A stretch of DNA of 64,000 nucleotides. Source: Proteles cristata cristata (lineage: Eukaryota; Chordata; Mammalia; Carnivora; Hyaenidae). Below, one piece after another: positions 62,792 to 64,000 of the stretch (positions are counted from its first letter, which is position 1; each line of letters opens with the position of its first letter). The notes under the pieces are model-generated. The model was not told the origin of the DNA and searched no databases. It saw only the letters and a program-made list of their open reading frames with translations. Made by a program: the position numbers and the translations under genes. The stretch lies in contig JAESUZ010003182.1 in the NCBI GenBank assembly GCA_017311185.1, forward strand, positions 248,001-312,000, in the 5' to 3' direction.

Positions 62792-63049
62792 GCACTGTTT
62801 CTAAGGAAGAGAATTCAAAAAATTGGCAAGCCAATAGTCTGCCTCATCCTAAAACATAGTCTTTTGCAGTATTACCATAATGCTGATTGCAGCACTTTGC
62901 ATTTCAGCTCAGGCCTTTAAAAAAAAAAATAGAATATGTCTTGTTAGAAAAAATGAAATTGGCCAGGGATGCTTCTCGTAGATTCCATGTGGATCACTGA
63001 GAACTGGGAAAGATCTTGGAAACTTGTAGCGGAAAACATGTCATTTTCT

Positions 63050-63274
63050 TTTTTTTTTTTTTTTTTAATATTTTTATTTATTTCTAGGAGAGAGAGAGAG
63101 ACAGCGTGAGCAGGGGAGGGTCAGAGAGAGAGGGAGATACAGACTCTGAATAGGCTCCAGGCTCTGAGCTGGCAGTCAGCACAGAGCCCGACGCGGGGCT
63201 CGAACCCACGAACCGCGAGATCATGACCTAAGCGAAAGTCGGACGTTTAACCGACTAAGCCACCCAGGGGCCCC
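63050..63274 (-). mobile_element. SINEC_Fc-type SINE, antisense, young subfamily
   Basis: Long T run (17 or more), TTTATTTCTAGGAGAGAGAG, CGACGCGGGGCTCGAACCC with CpGs intact. Perfect 17-bp duplication AAAACATGTCATTTTCT at 63033-63049 and 63275-63291. Confidence 0.97.
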
Positions 63275-63804
63275 AAAACATGTCATTTTCTGTAGAAGGA
63301 GACAGACACTCTGAGGAAATCATGTCTCCGGTCTTGCAGACAGACAGGAGCAGCACCAGAACTATTGCCCTGATCCTAGTCCTTCCTCTCCCACTGCTCC
63401 ACACAAAGCTCCTAGGACAAGGGGTTAGGATTTTTTATTCGTCCCGGGCATTTCCCGAGATTTCCAGCTGCTCTCTACCTCCCTGGGACAGAGCTCTGTA
63501 CCTTGAATGTGCTCTGTAAAAATCTGTTGAAGGAACATGAGCATATTTGGAAAGGGACCCTTTCCGGGCAGCAGGAAGAATAAGATCCTGGTAACAACAG
63601 AAAGTTTAAGAAGGTTTCTTGGGAAACTGGTAAACCTTTTTATTGTTTGGATCCAGGAAGATTGCTACATATACATAGAGGAAAGTATTGACCCAGAGAC
63701 TATAGAGGTTTGTAGGGTGGGTAGATAAGAAACCATATGAGGCCAAAGGGTGGGTTATAGGAAACTTAAGTCCACAGAGTGGGTGTGTATGATATATAGG
63801 TTGT

Positions 63805-63830
63805 AGTATGTGTGTGCGTGTGTGTGTTTT
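63805..63830 (+). repeat. TG-rich simple sequence
   Basis: GTATGTGTGTGCGTGTGTGT. Confidence 0.85.
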
Positions 63831-64000
63831 GCCTCCTTTATCCATCCTATGTCAGACTGTTCCCTAGGCTACCAGGGAGGAGATTGGTTTCATATTAATA
63901 CATTTGTTATCAGAACAAGAGGAAAGCACCTGACAATTATGATGTCTTTAAAATGTTTCTAATATATGTGGTACTGCCATTGTTTTGTATCTGTATAGTG

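Larger units (their letters stand above)
61409..64000 (+). other. UNC79 intron 20 (partial)
   Basis: Contains a young sense SINE, an antisense L1 tail, a young antisense SINE and a TG-rich tract. The next UNC79 exon (expected to start D-Q-S-A-K) was not found, so it lies beyond the window. Confidence 0.85.

Noticed and set aside
1..64000. UNC80 as the gene identity
   Set aside because: The remembered UNC80 sequence does not match; exon content and order match UNC79.
1..64000. CRISPR arrays, insertion sequences, phage or operon structure
   Set aside because: Spliced mammalian gene with SINE/LINE background; no prokaryotic signals.

Overview
The window is nuclear DNA from a carnivore, almost certainly a felid. 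The evidence is about 31 copies of a tRNA-Lys-derived SINE of the SINEC_Fc type (head GGGGCGCCTGGGTGGCT, B box GGTTCGAGCCC, CT-rich body, AAATAAATAAA tail), plus several 5'-truncated carnivore L1 tails, MIR, L2, old L1 and MER5-like relics. There is no bacterial, viral, plasmid or organellar gene content.

The whole window lies inside one protein-coding gene, UNC79 (KIAA1409), on the plus strand. Twenty internal coding exons were found between 3217 and 61408. Exon numbers here are local (E1-E20). They join with consistent phase into about 1,546 codons without a stop. The gene's 5' end (promoter, first exons) and 3' end (C-terminal exons, stop, polyA site) are outside the window. UNC79 is the large cytosolic alpha-helical partner of UNC80 in the NALCN sodium-leak channel complex of neurons. 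E1 carries a Cys/His cluster, E2-E6 and E8-E18 mostly helical-repeat sequence, E7 a tandem Ser-Pro-Phe repeat, E15 a basic phosphorylatable segment, E19 an in-frame 50-residue cassette, and E20 (1,224 nt) a long acidic Ser-rich disordered region.

Layout: 1-3216 is upstream intron with SINEs and an old repeat; 3217-7997 holds E1-E3; 7998-17211 is a 9.2 kb repeat-rich intron; 17212-30683 holds E4-E11; 30684-36369 is a SINE-dense intron; 36370-44249 holds E12-E15; 44250-53336 is a 9.1 kb intron with no recognisable SINEC or young L1; 53337-61408 holds E16-E20; 61409-64000 is the next intron with a young SINE, an L1 tail and another young SINE.

I found no undescribed multi-gene system. The best leads concern UNC79 itself: the cassette exon E19, the very weak E15 splice donor at the head of the SINE-free intron, a poison-exon-like segment in that intron, the tandem repeat in E7, possible metal-binding clusters, and several recent SINE insertions that may be polymorphic among cats. 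All names rest on recall of families and on reading the sequence; no database search was run.
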